From Tychonema sp. LEGE 06208 (lineage in GTDB: Bacteria; Cyanobacteriota; Cyanobacteriia; Cyanobacteriales; Microcoleaceae), in assembly GCF_015207505.1 (NCBI RefSeq), contig NZ_JADEWT010000069.1:1-33872 (forward strand): 33,872 bases of DNA. The letters run 5' to 3'. The position numbers were made by a program, and so were the translations under genes. Below the pieces are notes generated by a model that was not told the origin of the DNA, did not search any database, and saw only the letters and a program-made list of their open reading frames with translations. Below are positions 16,190-24,047 of the stretch, piece after piece (within the stretch, counting starts at the first letter, position 1; every line of letters starts with the position of its first letter).

Positions 16190-16852
16190 ATGAGCGACAA
16201 GCAAGCGACACAGCACCAACCTAACATCAAGTGGAAGCCAAACCTCCTGCTGGGGATACTCTTGTTAGCCTTAGCAATCCCCTTGCCTTTTGCCCAAAAG
16301 ACTCTCGCACAACAGCAAACAGCGAACTTTCGGCAGCGAGTATTTCAAACTGCTCTTTATTTCACCTTATATTTTGAGGGTGGATTCAGCAATCACCCAG
16401 CCGATAAAGGCGGCAGAACCTATCGGGGCATCCTGCAAACAGAATACAACTCGTACCGCTACAGTCGCGGGCTGCCGCCCCTTGACGTGACGCAAATGTC
16501 GGAAGCAGAGCTCCTAGAAATTTATAAATATTACTGGGATTCTAGTCTTTCGGGAACTATGCAGCCTGCTTTGGCGATCGTCATGTTTGACACCGCAGTT
16601 AATTTCGGTATTAACAATTCTATTACATTTTTGCAGCAAGCTTTAGGATTGCCCCAAACTGGTATTTTTGATTCGCGCACCAGGGAAGCATTGAAAGTCG
16701 CTAATAACAAAAATACAGCGCTACAAATGATTAACGAACGGATTATTTACCGTTACAAACGGGTGCAAGAAGATCCGAGTCAAATGGCTTTTTTTAGGGG
16801 TTGGCTGAGCCGCGATTACAGTTTGTGGGGCTACGTAAACAAGATTAAGTAG
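16190..16852 (+). CDS. secreted GH108-type muramidase-like protein, 220 aa
   Basis: A hydrophobic stretch at residues 17-36 ending in KTLA-QQQ looks like a signal peptide (or anchor). Then comes the GH108 catalytic signature YFEGGFSNHPADKGGRTYRGI with Glu63 as the likely acid catalyst, and a C-terminal peptidoglycan-binding domain (FLQQALGLPQTGIFDSRTREAL and the following helices; PG_binding_3 type). The family cleaves peptidoglycan between MurNAc and GlcNAc and is common in phage endolysins, but here the gene has an export signal and no phage neighbours, so a wall-remodelling or antibacterial role is more likely. I use ATG 16190 (MSDKQATQ); the longer start at 16139 gives an implausible N-terminus. 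It is divergent from the TPR-GT41 gene, 99 bp apart. Confidence 0.88.
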   Translation: MSDKQATQHQPNIKWKPNLLLGILLLALAIPLPFAQKTLAQQQTANFRQRVFQTALYFTLYFEGGFSNHPADKGGRTYRGILQTEYNSYRYSRGLPPLDVTQMSEAELLEIYKYYWDSSLSGTMQPALAIVMFDTAVNFGINNSITFLQQALGLPQTGIFDSRTREALKVANNKNTALQMINERIIYRYKRVQEDPSQMAFFRGWLSRDYSLWGYVNKIK

Positions 16853-16890
16853 TTGGCAGTTGGCAGTTGATTGTTGGCAGTTGGCAATTC
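16853..16890. repeat. GTTGGCA heptamer repeat after the muramidase gene
   Basis: AGTTGGCAGTTGGCAGTTG and a second GTTGGCAGTTGGCA follow the stop codon directly. It is another 7-bp tandem repeat at a gene end. Confidence 0.8.
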
Positions 16891-17281
16891 GGAATTACAA
16901 TCAACAAATAACAAATTGCTCGTTACTTTCGCTCTGCCTGGTAATGCAGGTGCGGAGGAAGAGCCTCCTTCTATCTCGCGGCTTCTGGAGAGAGGACTGT
17001 AGGAAGTGCTTAAGTTATACCATTTTTCTTTCATATGTGCTATAGATGAAGTCTTAGCCCCCCCGAAGTCGCGGGGGGGTTGGGGGGGTAATATCTAGCG
17101 CTACTTTATGAAATTGGTATTATTAAGTTTTCGATCCTTAGATAACAAAAGACTGTAGGAAGTGCTTAAGTTATTAAGTTTTCGATCCTAAAATGCTAGT
17201 CAATTGAACATAAACCGCCTATAACAGAAACATAAAAACAAAACCTATAGCGGCTGCACGAGTAACTTAAACCATGAAAAT
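16891..17281. other. intergenic region with direct duplications and a C/G hairpin
   Basis: No gene is visible. A hairpin of seven C and seven G (17058-17064 with 17073-17079) lies in the middle. GACTGTAGGAAGTGCTTAAG occurs at 16995 and again at 17151, and ATTAAGTTTTCGATCCT occurs near 17122 and again near 17173. These direct duplications suggest recent local rearrangement. Confidence 0.7.
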
Positions 17282-18418
17282 ATGACAGTAGAAGAAGCAA
17301 TAAATTTTTTAGACAATCTGGTGTACGAACAAACCCAAAAACGCCTAACTCGGTTGCAACAGTCGATCGTGCGAGGAGTTTTAGGGGGTTTGACATACCA
17401 AGAAATTCAGCAAAACGATCCGATCGCCCGTGGCTACACAGTGGGCTACCTGGCGCGGTATGTCGGCTACAACTTGTGGAAAGACCTCACCAAGGTACTG
17501 AAGCAAGCAGGAATTATTGAAGCAGAAGAAAGAGTAGTTGGAGCAAATCTTTGGGACTGCATCATCAGAGGTGTACAAAAAGGCACGCAACCAGCTCAAT
17601 CTCTCGATCCGATATTGGGACAACTGCTGCGGATGCGTTACCGAATCCGAGAACATTTAGTGAGCACGGAGTACAGCGACACCTATCTCGCTGAAGATGA
17701 AAACTTGCCCGATCGACCTTTTTGCCTTGTCAAGCGCCTGAAAAGCCAGTCAGAAAGAACCAGCCAGTTATTCGAGCGAGAAACGCGGGTTTTATATCGA
17801 TTGGGCCAACACGATCGGATACCAGAATTGTTAGCTCGCTTTGAAGAAGATGGATATTTTTATTTAGTCAATCAATTCATCGAAGGGCAACCCTTGTATC
17901 AAGAACTAATCGAAGGTAAACCCTGGGAAGAACATCAGGTTATCGCTTTGTTGAAAGATATCTTGGAAGTGCTTTTTTTTGTTCACAAACAAGATGTAAT
18001 TCACCGCGACGTTCACCCTCAAAACTTAATCAGGCGGGCATCAGATGGCAAGATTGTATTAATTGACTTTGGGGCAGTTAAAGAAATCAACACTTCACAA
18101 AACAGCACCGGTCAAACGAAATCGCGCGGCGGTACTCAGCAAGATTATATTCCCCCCGAACAAGCCATCGGTTCCCCGAAACAGTGCAGTGACATTTATG
18201 CTGTCGGGATCATCGGGATTCAAGCCTTGACAGGGATGCGCCCGAAACAACTCAGAGTTGATAATTTAGGCAATCTCATCTGGCCGAAAAATGCAACTGT
18301 CACCCCGGAGTTTGCTAGCATTTTAGACCAGATGGTGCTGTACGCTTTCTCCCAGCGTTACCCATCAGCAACCGAAGCAATGATCGCACTTCAAAAGTTG
18401 GGAGTCAGCAGTCATTAG
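17282..18418 (+). CDS. protein kinase (Ser/Thr type) with N-terminal HTH-like vMAP domain, 378 aa
   Basis: Residues 1-~85 (FLDNLVYEQTQKRLTRLQQS, LTYQEIQQ, GYLARYVGYNLWKDLTKVL) resemble the HTH-like domain seen at the N-terminus of vWA-MoxR-associated and NACHT/WD40 conflict-type proteins of cyanobacteria. A protein-kinase fold follows from about residue 120: the ATP Lys151 (FCLVKRLK), HRDVHPQN at 241-248 (Asp243, Asn248), and IDFGAVKEI with DFG 262-264. The usual Gly-rich loop is degenerate (LVSTEYSDTYLAED has no Gly) and the catalytic-loop Lys after HRD is His, so activity may be altered. It has no membrane segment. The stop codon lies inside a heptamer repeat. Substrate and signal are unknown. 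Confidence 0.88.
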   Translation: MTVEEAINFLDNLVYEQTQKRLTRLQQSIVRGVLGGLTYQEIQQNDPIARGYTVGYLARYVGYNLWKDLTKVLKQAGIIEAEERVVGANLWDCIIRGVQKGTQPAQSLDPILGQLLRMRYRIREHLVSTEYSDTYLAEDENLPDRPFCLVKRLKSQSERTSQLFERETRVLYRLGQHDRIPELLARFEEDGYFYLVNQFIEGQPLYQELIEGKPWEEHQVIALLKDILEVLFFVHKQDVIHRDVHPQNLIRRASDGKIVLIDFGAVKEINTSQNSTGQTKSRGGTQQDYIPPEQAIGSPKQCSDIYAVGIIGIQALTGMRPKQLRVDNLGNLIWPKNATVTPEFASILDQMVLYAFSQRYPSATEAMIALQKLGVSSH

Positions 18419-18440
18419 TCATTAGTCATTAGTAATCCGT
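18411..18440. repeat. GTCATTA heptamer repeat at the kinase stop codon
   Basis: GTCATTAGTCATTAGTCATTAG spans the TAG stop (18416-18418), followed by related words (GTCATCAGTAATTAG). The gene's last codons are therefore made of repeat sequence. Confidence 0.85.
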
Positions 18441-18496
18441 CATCAGTAATTAGTTGATAAACAAAACCCAACACGATTGGACGCGAGCATCTGTAG

Positions 18497-18517
18497 GGAC
18501 ACGGCAATGCCGTGTCC
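18497..18517. repeat. dispersed palindrome, single copy
   Basis: This is a perfect GGACACGGCA-N-TGCCGTGTCC palindrome preceded by TGTAG, identical in type to those at 3474 and 13764. Confidence 0.85.
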
Positions 18518-19050
18518 TTACCGGGATCGGGGAGTTTTAATAATTGCTATAAGATTGAGGATTCTAGCAATAGTTTTCAAGCTCGTAATCACAAGCAATT
18601 TAGTGCATATTGTCAAGTCTTTTAAAGAACTGTTTAGCCTAACTTTTGTGCCGGTCGCATTTCCCACAGCCGCATCAGCCGGTGTACAATGCGAGCGATT
18701 TTGTTGCAGAGTGATTCATCCGCTACAATTATCCCTCCATGTACTGAGTAAAAAAACTCGGTTTTGCCGATGAATCGGGCGCCAATTTCCGAGATCGAAG
18801 GGACAACGAACAAGGAACAAAGAATTTTTTTTAATTTACCATAAATAAAAATTGTTGAATTCTGCCGAATGGTTTCTACATAAGAGCCTTAAACCTTCAG
18901 TTGACTATATCTCTCAAGTTAGATAAAATAATTCATATTTTATGCTTGACAGTTTTAAGAAAATCTTAAGCAGCTTTGTATAGCGGGCAACAATATACCT
19001 ACAGTGTTTATTGTTACCTTGAATACGTAGAAACCCAAATAATTTGAGGG
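18518..19050. other. long leader/intergenic region before the second kinase
   Basis: No supported gene is seen. GAGT-AAAAAA-ACTC near 18743 is a small hairpin, and TTAAGA-AAA-TCTTAA near 18955 is a palindrome about 95 bp before the kinase start that could bind a regulator. The last 200 bp are AT-rich and probably hold the promoter, but no good -35/-10 pair stands out. Confidence 0.4.
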
Positions 19051-22000
19051 ATGGAGAAATTGGAACTTTTTGAAGGAGCACAACAAGTGCAAAGGCGATT
19101 AACCCCAATGGCGGCAGTCCAGTCTTTTTCCAAAAAAGCTAGTATTGCAGTAATCGCGATCGGCTGTACAGTCATTTTGGGTTGGATATTCGATCTGCAA
19201 CTCTTAAAGAGCATTCTGCCCGGACTCGTGACCATGAAAGCCAATACTGCGGTCTGCTTTATTTTGGGTGGGTTTTCTCTGTTCATCCAACAGATCCGGC
19301 GCGCCGAATCAACAGCAATAAAGCATCAAAAAATCACTAAATTTTTAATTTTTAGCTGCTCATTTTTTATTATATTAATTACCTTCTTAACCCTAGTTCA
19401 ATATAGCTTTAGTTTAGACTTAGGCATCGACCAACTGCTATTTAAAGAAAGTTACAAATTGACAAGCCCCGGAACACCTGGACGGATGGCACCAAATACT
19501 GCTACTGCTTTTTTATTACTGGGAACAGCCCTGCTGCTGCTGTCAGAACGCCGTCCTAAATATCTAGGGGTTCAAATCTTAAGCTGTTCAGCATTTTTTA
19601 TTGCATTTCTGGGTTTAATAGGCTACATCTATGGCAAAGCTTTATTTTACAGAATTGGCGATTATACAGGAATGGCTTTGCACACGTCCGCAGCATTTAT
19701 GTTGCTGAGCTTCGGTATTTTATTTACCAATCCAGAGCGAGGATTCATAGCAGTAATGGCGAGCGATCGCGCTGGCGGCATCATGGCGAGGCGCTTGTTG
19801 CCGCAGGCAATTATTATCCCGCCTTTAGTGGGTTATTTCATCCTCTCGGGAGAGCGCTTACAAGCCTACAGGTCGGAGGTCGGAATATCGCTGTTAAGCG
19901 TATTGAACGTGATTATTTTTACAGTTCTGATTTGGCAAAATGCAAAAATTCTCTGCACGGCCGACCGGAAGCGCTATCGAGCGGAACTCGGACTGAGGAA
20001 AGCTAAATCAGACTTAGAAAATAAAGTTGAGAAACGGACTCTCCAACTGCAAATCGCCAACGAACAATTGCAGCAGCAAATTTTCGACAATAGCAGTCTG
20101 GCAGCAATTCTGGAAGCAACGCCGGATTTTGTAGGTATCTGCGACCTCGAAGGATACGCCGTTTACATTAACAAAGCAGGCAGAAAAATGGTGGGTATAA
20201 ACGAAAACGAAGATATATCCAAGCGACAAGTTGCAGAATTCACGGCAGCCTCAGCCCGCAGCACTTGGAAACAAGCGATCGCCACCGCTGTTTCCGGGGG
20301 TGTTTGGAGCGGAGAAACAGCCTTTGTATCAGCATCAAAACTTGAAATTCCCATCAGCCAAGTCATCATCTCTCACTCCGCATCCGGTGGCAAACTCGCA
20401 TACATTTCGACGATCGCCCGCGACATCAGCGATCGCTTCCAAGCTGAACAAGCGCTGCAAGTGTCTCAAGCTCGTTTCGCCGGCATTGTAGAAATTGCCG
20501 ACGACGCGATTATTTCCGTGGATGCTGACCAAAAAATTATCCTGTTCAACCAAGGTGCAGAACGGATTTTCGGGTGGACAGCAGCGGAGGCGATCGGGCA
20601 ATCCCTTAACCTGCTGTTGCCCGAAGCTTTTGTCGCCCCTCACAGCCACCTCGTCAGCAATTTCGGCGACGGGGTTAAACAAGCCCGAAACATGGGCAAC
20701 CGCAAAGAAATTTTCGCCCGCCGCCGAGACGGTACGCAATTTCCCGCCGAAGCTTCTATTTCCAAACTTGAAGTGGCAGGCGAAATCATATTCACAGCTA
20801 TTTTGCGCGACGTGACAGCCAGCCGGCAAGCCGAAGAATTTGTGCGTCTGAGCGAGGAAAGATACCGATCGCTGGCTATGGCCACCGCACAGATGGTTTG
20901 GACAACCAACGCTAGCGGAATCTTCGACAGGCCTCAGCCTGATTGGATGGCTTATACGGGCATCAGCTTGGAAGAGAAGGACAACTCGATAGAAGCAGTA
21001 CACCCAGAAGACCGCGATCGCACCAGACAAGCTTGGAAGCGCGCCATAGAAACAAAAAGTCTCTACGAAGTCGAGCACCGCTTGCGGGCCGCAGACGGCA
21101 GCTACAGACACTTTTGGGTGCGGGGCGTCCCTCTTTTGGCAGCCGACGGCAGCATTCGCGAGTGGGTGGGAACTCACACCGACATTAGCGATCGAGTCCA
21201 AGTTTTGGAAGCACTCAAGCAATCCGAGGGACAGTATCGATCGCAAGCAGCCGAGCTCGAAAAAGCTGTCCGCGAGTTGCACCAAGCTCAAACTCAACTA
21301 ATCCAAACCGAAAAAATCTCTTCTCTCGGGCAGCTAGTCGCCGGCGTCGCCCACGAAATTAACAATCCGATTAACTTCATCTACGGCAACATCACCCACG
21401 CCAGCCAATACGCCACAGACTTGCTCAGTTTGCTCAACCTTTACCAGGAAAAATACCCAAATCCCGTCCCGGAAATTGTAGAAGCAGCCGAAGATATTGA
21501 AATTGACTTTTTAATGGAAGACTTTACAAAGATTTTGGAATCAATGAAAGTAGGAGCCGATCGCATCCGCGACTTAGTTGTATCCTTACGCAACTTTTCC
21601 AGACTCGACGAATCGCAGATGAAGCTAGTAGACATTCACGAAGGAATCGAAAGCACTTTGCTAATTTTGCAGCACCGGATCAAAGCTAATGTAGTTCGTC
21701 CGGCGATTGAGATTATCAAAGAATACGGCAATTTTCCACCAGTCGAGTGCTATGTAGGTCAGCTCAATCAAGTATTTATGAATCTTTTAGGAAATGCGCT
21801 AGACGCCCTCGAAGAATACAACAGCAGTCATTCTTCAAAAGAAATATATTCTCATCACAACAGAATTCGGATTAGCACCAGTGCGAATTCAGACACAGTA
21901 ACAATTCGGATTGCCGACAACGGGATGGGAATCAATCAAGAAGTTATTCACAAGTTGTTCGATCCATTTTTTACTACTAAACCCGTCGGCAAAGGCACAG

Positions 22001-22170
22001 GCTTGGGGCTGTCAATCAGCTATCAGATTATAGTTGAAAAACACCGAGGCAAATTGCAGTGTATTTCCGCCCCCGGCGAAGGTGCAGAGTTTGTCATCGA
22101 GATTCCCATTTGCCAGGAAGTATCAGCGCTGGCCGTGGAAAACACAAAGGAAATGGTCATTAGTCAGTAG
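19051..22170 (+). CDS. membrane-anchored PAS sensor histidine kinase, 1039 aa
   Basis: Residues ~30-300 hold about seven to eight hydrophobic helices in a MASE-like input module, followed by a coiled coil (~310-345, LENKVEKRTLQLQIANEQLQQQ). Three PAS domains follow (~350-460, 470-600, 603-730), then a HisKA with His768 in GVAHEINNPINFIYGNI, the cyanobacterial insertion (YPNPVPEIVEAAEDIEIDFL), and a HATPase with NLLGNALDALE (~910), ADNGMGINQE and GKGTGLGLSIS (~980). The H-box region is almost identical to that of the kinase at 8613, so the two are paralogues in their transmitter halves. No receiver or regulator gene is adjacent. The ATG at 19051 follows TTGAGGG. The C-terminal five residues (MVISQ) are encoded by heptamer-repeat sequence. 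Confidence 0.92.
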   Translation: MEKLELFEGAQQVQRRLTPMAAVQSFSKKASIAVIAIGCTVILGWIFDLQLLKSILPGLVTMKANTAVCFILGGFSLFIQQIRRAESTAIKHQKITKFLIFSCSFFIILITFLTLVQYSFSLDLGIDQLLFKESYKLTSPGTPGRMAPNTATAFLLLGTALLLLSERRPKYLGVQILSCSAFFIAFLGLIGYIYGKALFYRIGDYTGMALHTSAAFMLLSFGILFTNPERGFIAVMASDRAGGIMARRLLPQAIIIPPLVGYFILSGERLQAYRSEVGISLLSVLNVIIFTVLIWQNAKILCTADRKRYRAELGLRKAKSDLENKVEKRTLQLQIANEQLQQQIFDNSSLAAILEATPDFVGICDLEGYAVYINKAGRKMVGINENEDISKRQVAEFTAASARSTWKQAIATAVSGGVWSGETAFVSASKLEIPISQVIISHSASGGKLAYISTIARDISDRFQAEQALQVSQARFAGIVEIADDAIISVDADQKIILFNQGAERIFGWTAAEAIGQSLNLLLPEAFVAPHSHLVSNFGDGVKQARNMGNRKEIFARRRDGTQFPAEASISKLEVAGEIIFTAILRDVTASRQAEEFVRLSEERYRSLAMATAQMVWTTNASGIFDRPQPDWMAYTGISLEEKDNSIEAVHPEDRDRTRQAWKRAIETKSLYEVEHRLRAADGSYRHFWVRGVPLLAADGSIREWVGTHTDISDRVQVLEALKQSEGQYRSQAAELEKAVRELHQAQTQLIQTEKISSLGQLVAGVAHEINNPINFIYGNITHASQYATDLLSLLNLYQEKYPNPVPEIVEAAEDIEIDFLMEDFTKILESMKVGADRIRDLVVSLRNFSRLDESQMKLVDIHEGIESTLLILQHRIKANVVRPAIEIIKEYGNFPPVECYVGQLNQVFMNLLGNALDALEEYNSSHSSKEIYSHHNRIRISTSANSDTVTIRIADNGMGINQEVIHKLFDPFFTTKPVGKGTGLGLSISYQIIVEKHRGKLQCISAPGEGAEFVIEIPICQEVSALAVENTKEMVISQ

Positions 22171-22246
22171 TCATTAGTCAGTAGTCATTAGTCATCAGTC
22201 ATTAGTCAGTAGTCATTAGTCAGTAGTCATTAGTCATTAGTCATTA
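22154..22246. repeat. GTCATTA/GTCAGTA heptamer array at the kinase stop codon
   Basis: About 12 heptamers alternate between GTCATTA, GTCAGTA and GTCATCA. The first ones are translated as the end of the kinase, and the TAG stop (22168-22170) lies within the array. Confidence 0.92.
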
Positions 22247-22371
22247 TAGCGATCCTAAATCATTTCCATAATTCTTGTAGGGGCAATCCCCCCGTGGTTG
22301 CCCCTAAATACTGGGGTAGGCACGGGGGCACTACCCCTACAAATCCTCATGAATGATTTAGGATTGCTATA
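22245..22371. repeat. 127-bp MITE-like element with 20-bp inverted ends
   Basis: TATAGCGATCCTAAATCATT (22245-22264) and its inverse AATGATTTAGGATTGCTATA (22352-22371) differ at one base. Inside lies a second inverted pair, TTGTAGGGGCA and the inverse ACCCCTACAA. There is no coding capacity. The RNA or single strand could form one long hairpin. Confidence 0.85.
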
Positions 22372-22399
22372 GTTTCAGGGCTGACCCATCGGAGGGGCT

Positions 22400-22463
22400 A
22401 GAAACCTGGTTTCTACGAGTTTTGCGTTTAGTGAGGAGAAATATAGGAAGAAACCGGGTTTCT
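22400..22463. repeat. two AGAAACC-type palindromes
   Basis: AGAAACCTGGTTTCT (22400-22414) and AGAAACCGGGTTTCT (22449-22463) are near-perfect palindromes 34 bp apart between the kinase and the FAD hydroxylase. They are probably copies of another small dispersed repeat. Confidence 0.8.
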
Positions 22464-22625
22464 GAGGTAGCGAGTGCATCCAGGACTTGCATTTGGAGCT
22501 CGTAGTCTGAAAACCTTGATTTTCACGAATGCCGATACTCTCCTCTTCTCGATCGCCCTAAATCGAAATAATTCTTTACAATAAAAAAGTAACAATCCAA
22601 TTAACTTTGACAACATCCCTTGAAA

Positions 22626-23897
22626 ATGCCCGTAAACCAACTTTCTCCAACCACAGCCTCGACTCAAACACCAACACTCGACTTTGATATCGCGATCGTC
22701 GGAGGCGGCATAGTCGGCGCTACCTTAGCCTGTGCCCTCAAAGATTCCGGCTTAAAAATCGCCATAATTGAAACCCAACTCCCCGCAGCCGCAGCAGCCA
22801 AAAAACAAGCTTACGCCGTCACCCTGCTATCGGGAATGATCTTAGAAGGTATCGGCGTATGGCAACAAATATTGCCGCAAATCACCACCTTCGAGCAAAT
22901 TAGTCTCTGCGACGGCGACTATCCCGGTGTCGTCGAATTCCACCGCCCGGATTTGGGAAATACTGGCAAATTGCCGGTGCCAAAAACAGCTTTAGGTTAC
23001 GTTGGCGAGCACCGAGTCATGCTGTCAGCTTTGCAGGAATCTTTGGCAAAAAATCCGAATTTCAGTTGGGTTTGTCCGGCGGAAGTAATAGATGTAAAAT
23101 ATTTAAATAATAGCGCTGAAATTCAAATCAAACAAAACGGCGCAACTCGCACAATTCGTACTAAATTGTTAGTTGCCGCCGACGGTTCTAAATCTCGAAT
23201 CCGCACAGCAGCAAATATCGGCACTCGCGGCTGGAAATACTGGCAATCCTGCGTTGCGATTACTATTAAAGCCGAAAAGCCGCACAATGATATCGCTTTT
23301 GAGCGCTTTTGGCCGAGCGGGCCGATGGGAGTTTTGCCCTTACCTGGGAACCGCTGTCAAGTAGTTTGGACTGCACCCCACGCGGAAGCGAAAGCTTTGC
23401 AGTCAATGGACGAAAAAGAGTTTTTAGCTTTGTTAGAACAGCGCACGGGCGGGCTTTTAGGAAACTTGGCATTGGAGAGCGATCGCTTTTTGTTCCCGGT
23501 GCAGTTAATGCAGAGCGATCGCTACGTTTTGCCTAGATTAGCACTAATTGGGGACGCGGCCCACTGCTGCCATCCCGTGGGTGGCCAGGGATTAAATATG
23601 GGTATTCGAGACGCTGGGGCGATCGCCCAAATCTTGCAGCAAGCCCACCAAAAAGGCGAAGATATCGGCGATTTGCGAGTATTGAAAAGGTATCACAACT
23701 GGCGCAAAAAAGAAAATTTAATCGTGTTAGGATTTACCGATTTTCTAGACAGATTATTTTCCAATACTTGGCTGCCAATTGTAGCATTTCGCCGCTTCGG
23801 ATTGTGGTGTTTGCGGACAATTCCGCCAGTGAGGTTTTTAGCTTTGCGGCTGATGACCGGCTTAATGGGGCGACCGCCAGAATTAGGGCAAAATTAG
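22626..23897 (+). CDS. FAD-dependent hydroxylase, UbiH/Coq6 family, 423 aa
   Basis: This is a flavoprotein monooxygenase of the class that hydroxylates quinone rings and similar aromatics using NAD(P)H and O2. The FAD dinucleotide motif is DIAIVGGGIVGATLACAL (GGGIVG at 26-31); the second motif is VAADGSKSRIR (~183); the third is LIGDAAHCCHPVGGQGLNMGIRDA (~307). Length fits the family (~400-420). In cyanobacteria this family has been linked to quinone or tocopherol-type metabolism, but no pathway neighbour is present, so the substrate is open. I use ATG 22626; a TTG two codons earlier adds nothing. No strong ribosome-binding site is seen. Confidence 0.9.
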   Translation: MPVNQLSPTTASTQTPTLDFDIAIVGGGIVGATLACALKDSGLKIAIIETQLPAAAAAKKQAYAVTLLSGMILEGIGVWQQILPQITTFEQISLCDGDYPGVVEFHRPDLGNTGKLPVPKTALGYVGEHRVMLSALQESLAKNPNFSWVCPAEVIDVKYLNNSAEIQIKQNGATRTIRTKLLVAADGSKSRIRTAANIGTRGWKYWQSCVAITIKAEKPHNDIAFERFWPSGPMGVLPLPGNRCQVVWTAPHAEAKALQSMDEKEFLALLEQRTGGLLGNLALESDRFLFPVQLMQSDRYVLPRLALIGDAAHCCHPVGGQGLNMGIRDAGAIAQILQQAHQKGEDIGDLRVLKRYHNWRKKENLIVLGFTDFLDRLFSNTWLPIVAFRRFGLWCLRTIPPVRFLALRLMTGLMGRPPELGQN

Positions 23898-23900
23898 ATT

Positions 23901-24045
23901 AAGACGGCGGTTGAAACCGCGCCTACAAAAACGATGTCCACTCCAAGCGGACTGAAGAAATAATGTAATTTCACCCCCCCGGTCTTCAACCCGCGCACCA
24001 TCCGGGTTTTGTTTGTGTAGACGCGGTTTCAACCGCGAGCGTCTT
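23901..24045. repeat. 145-bp MITE-like inverted-repeat element
   Basis: AAGACGGCGGTTGAAACCGC at the left is matched in inverse order by GCGGTTTCAACCGC then GTCTT at the right, with inner CTACAAAAAC/GTTTGTGTAG also inverted. The core word GCGGTTGAAACCGC is itself a palindrome. The element ends 2 bp from the stop codon of the catalase-like gene. Confidence 0.8.
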
Positions 24046-24047
24046 CT

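Noticed and set aside
16190-16852. Muramidase as part of a prophage
   Set aside because: No holin, structural or integrase genes are nearby, and the protein has its own export signal.
18477-18773. 98-aa open frame after the HTH-kinase
   Set aside because: It starts in the dispersed palindrome, lacks a ribosome-binding site and has no coding character.
20335-21297. 320-aa open frame on the minus strand inside the second kinase
   Set aside because: It lies wholly antisense to a well-supported kinase with intact PAS domains, has no ribosome-binding site and encodes no recognisable motif; it is a by-product of codon bias.
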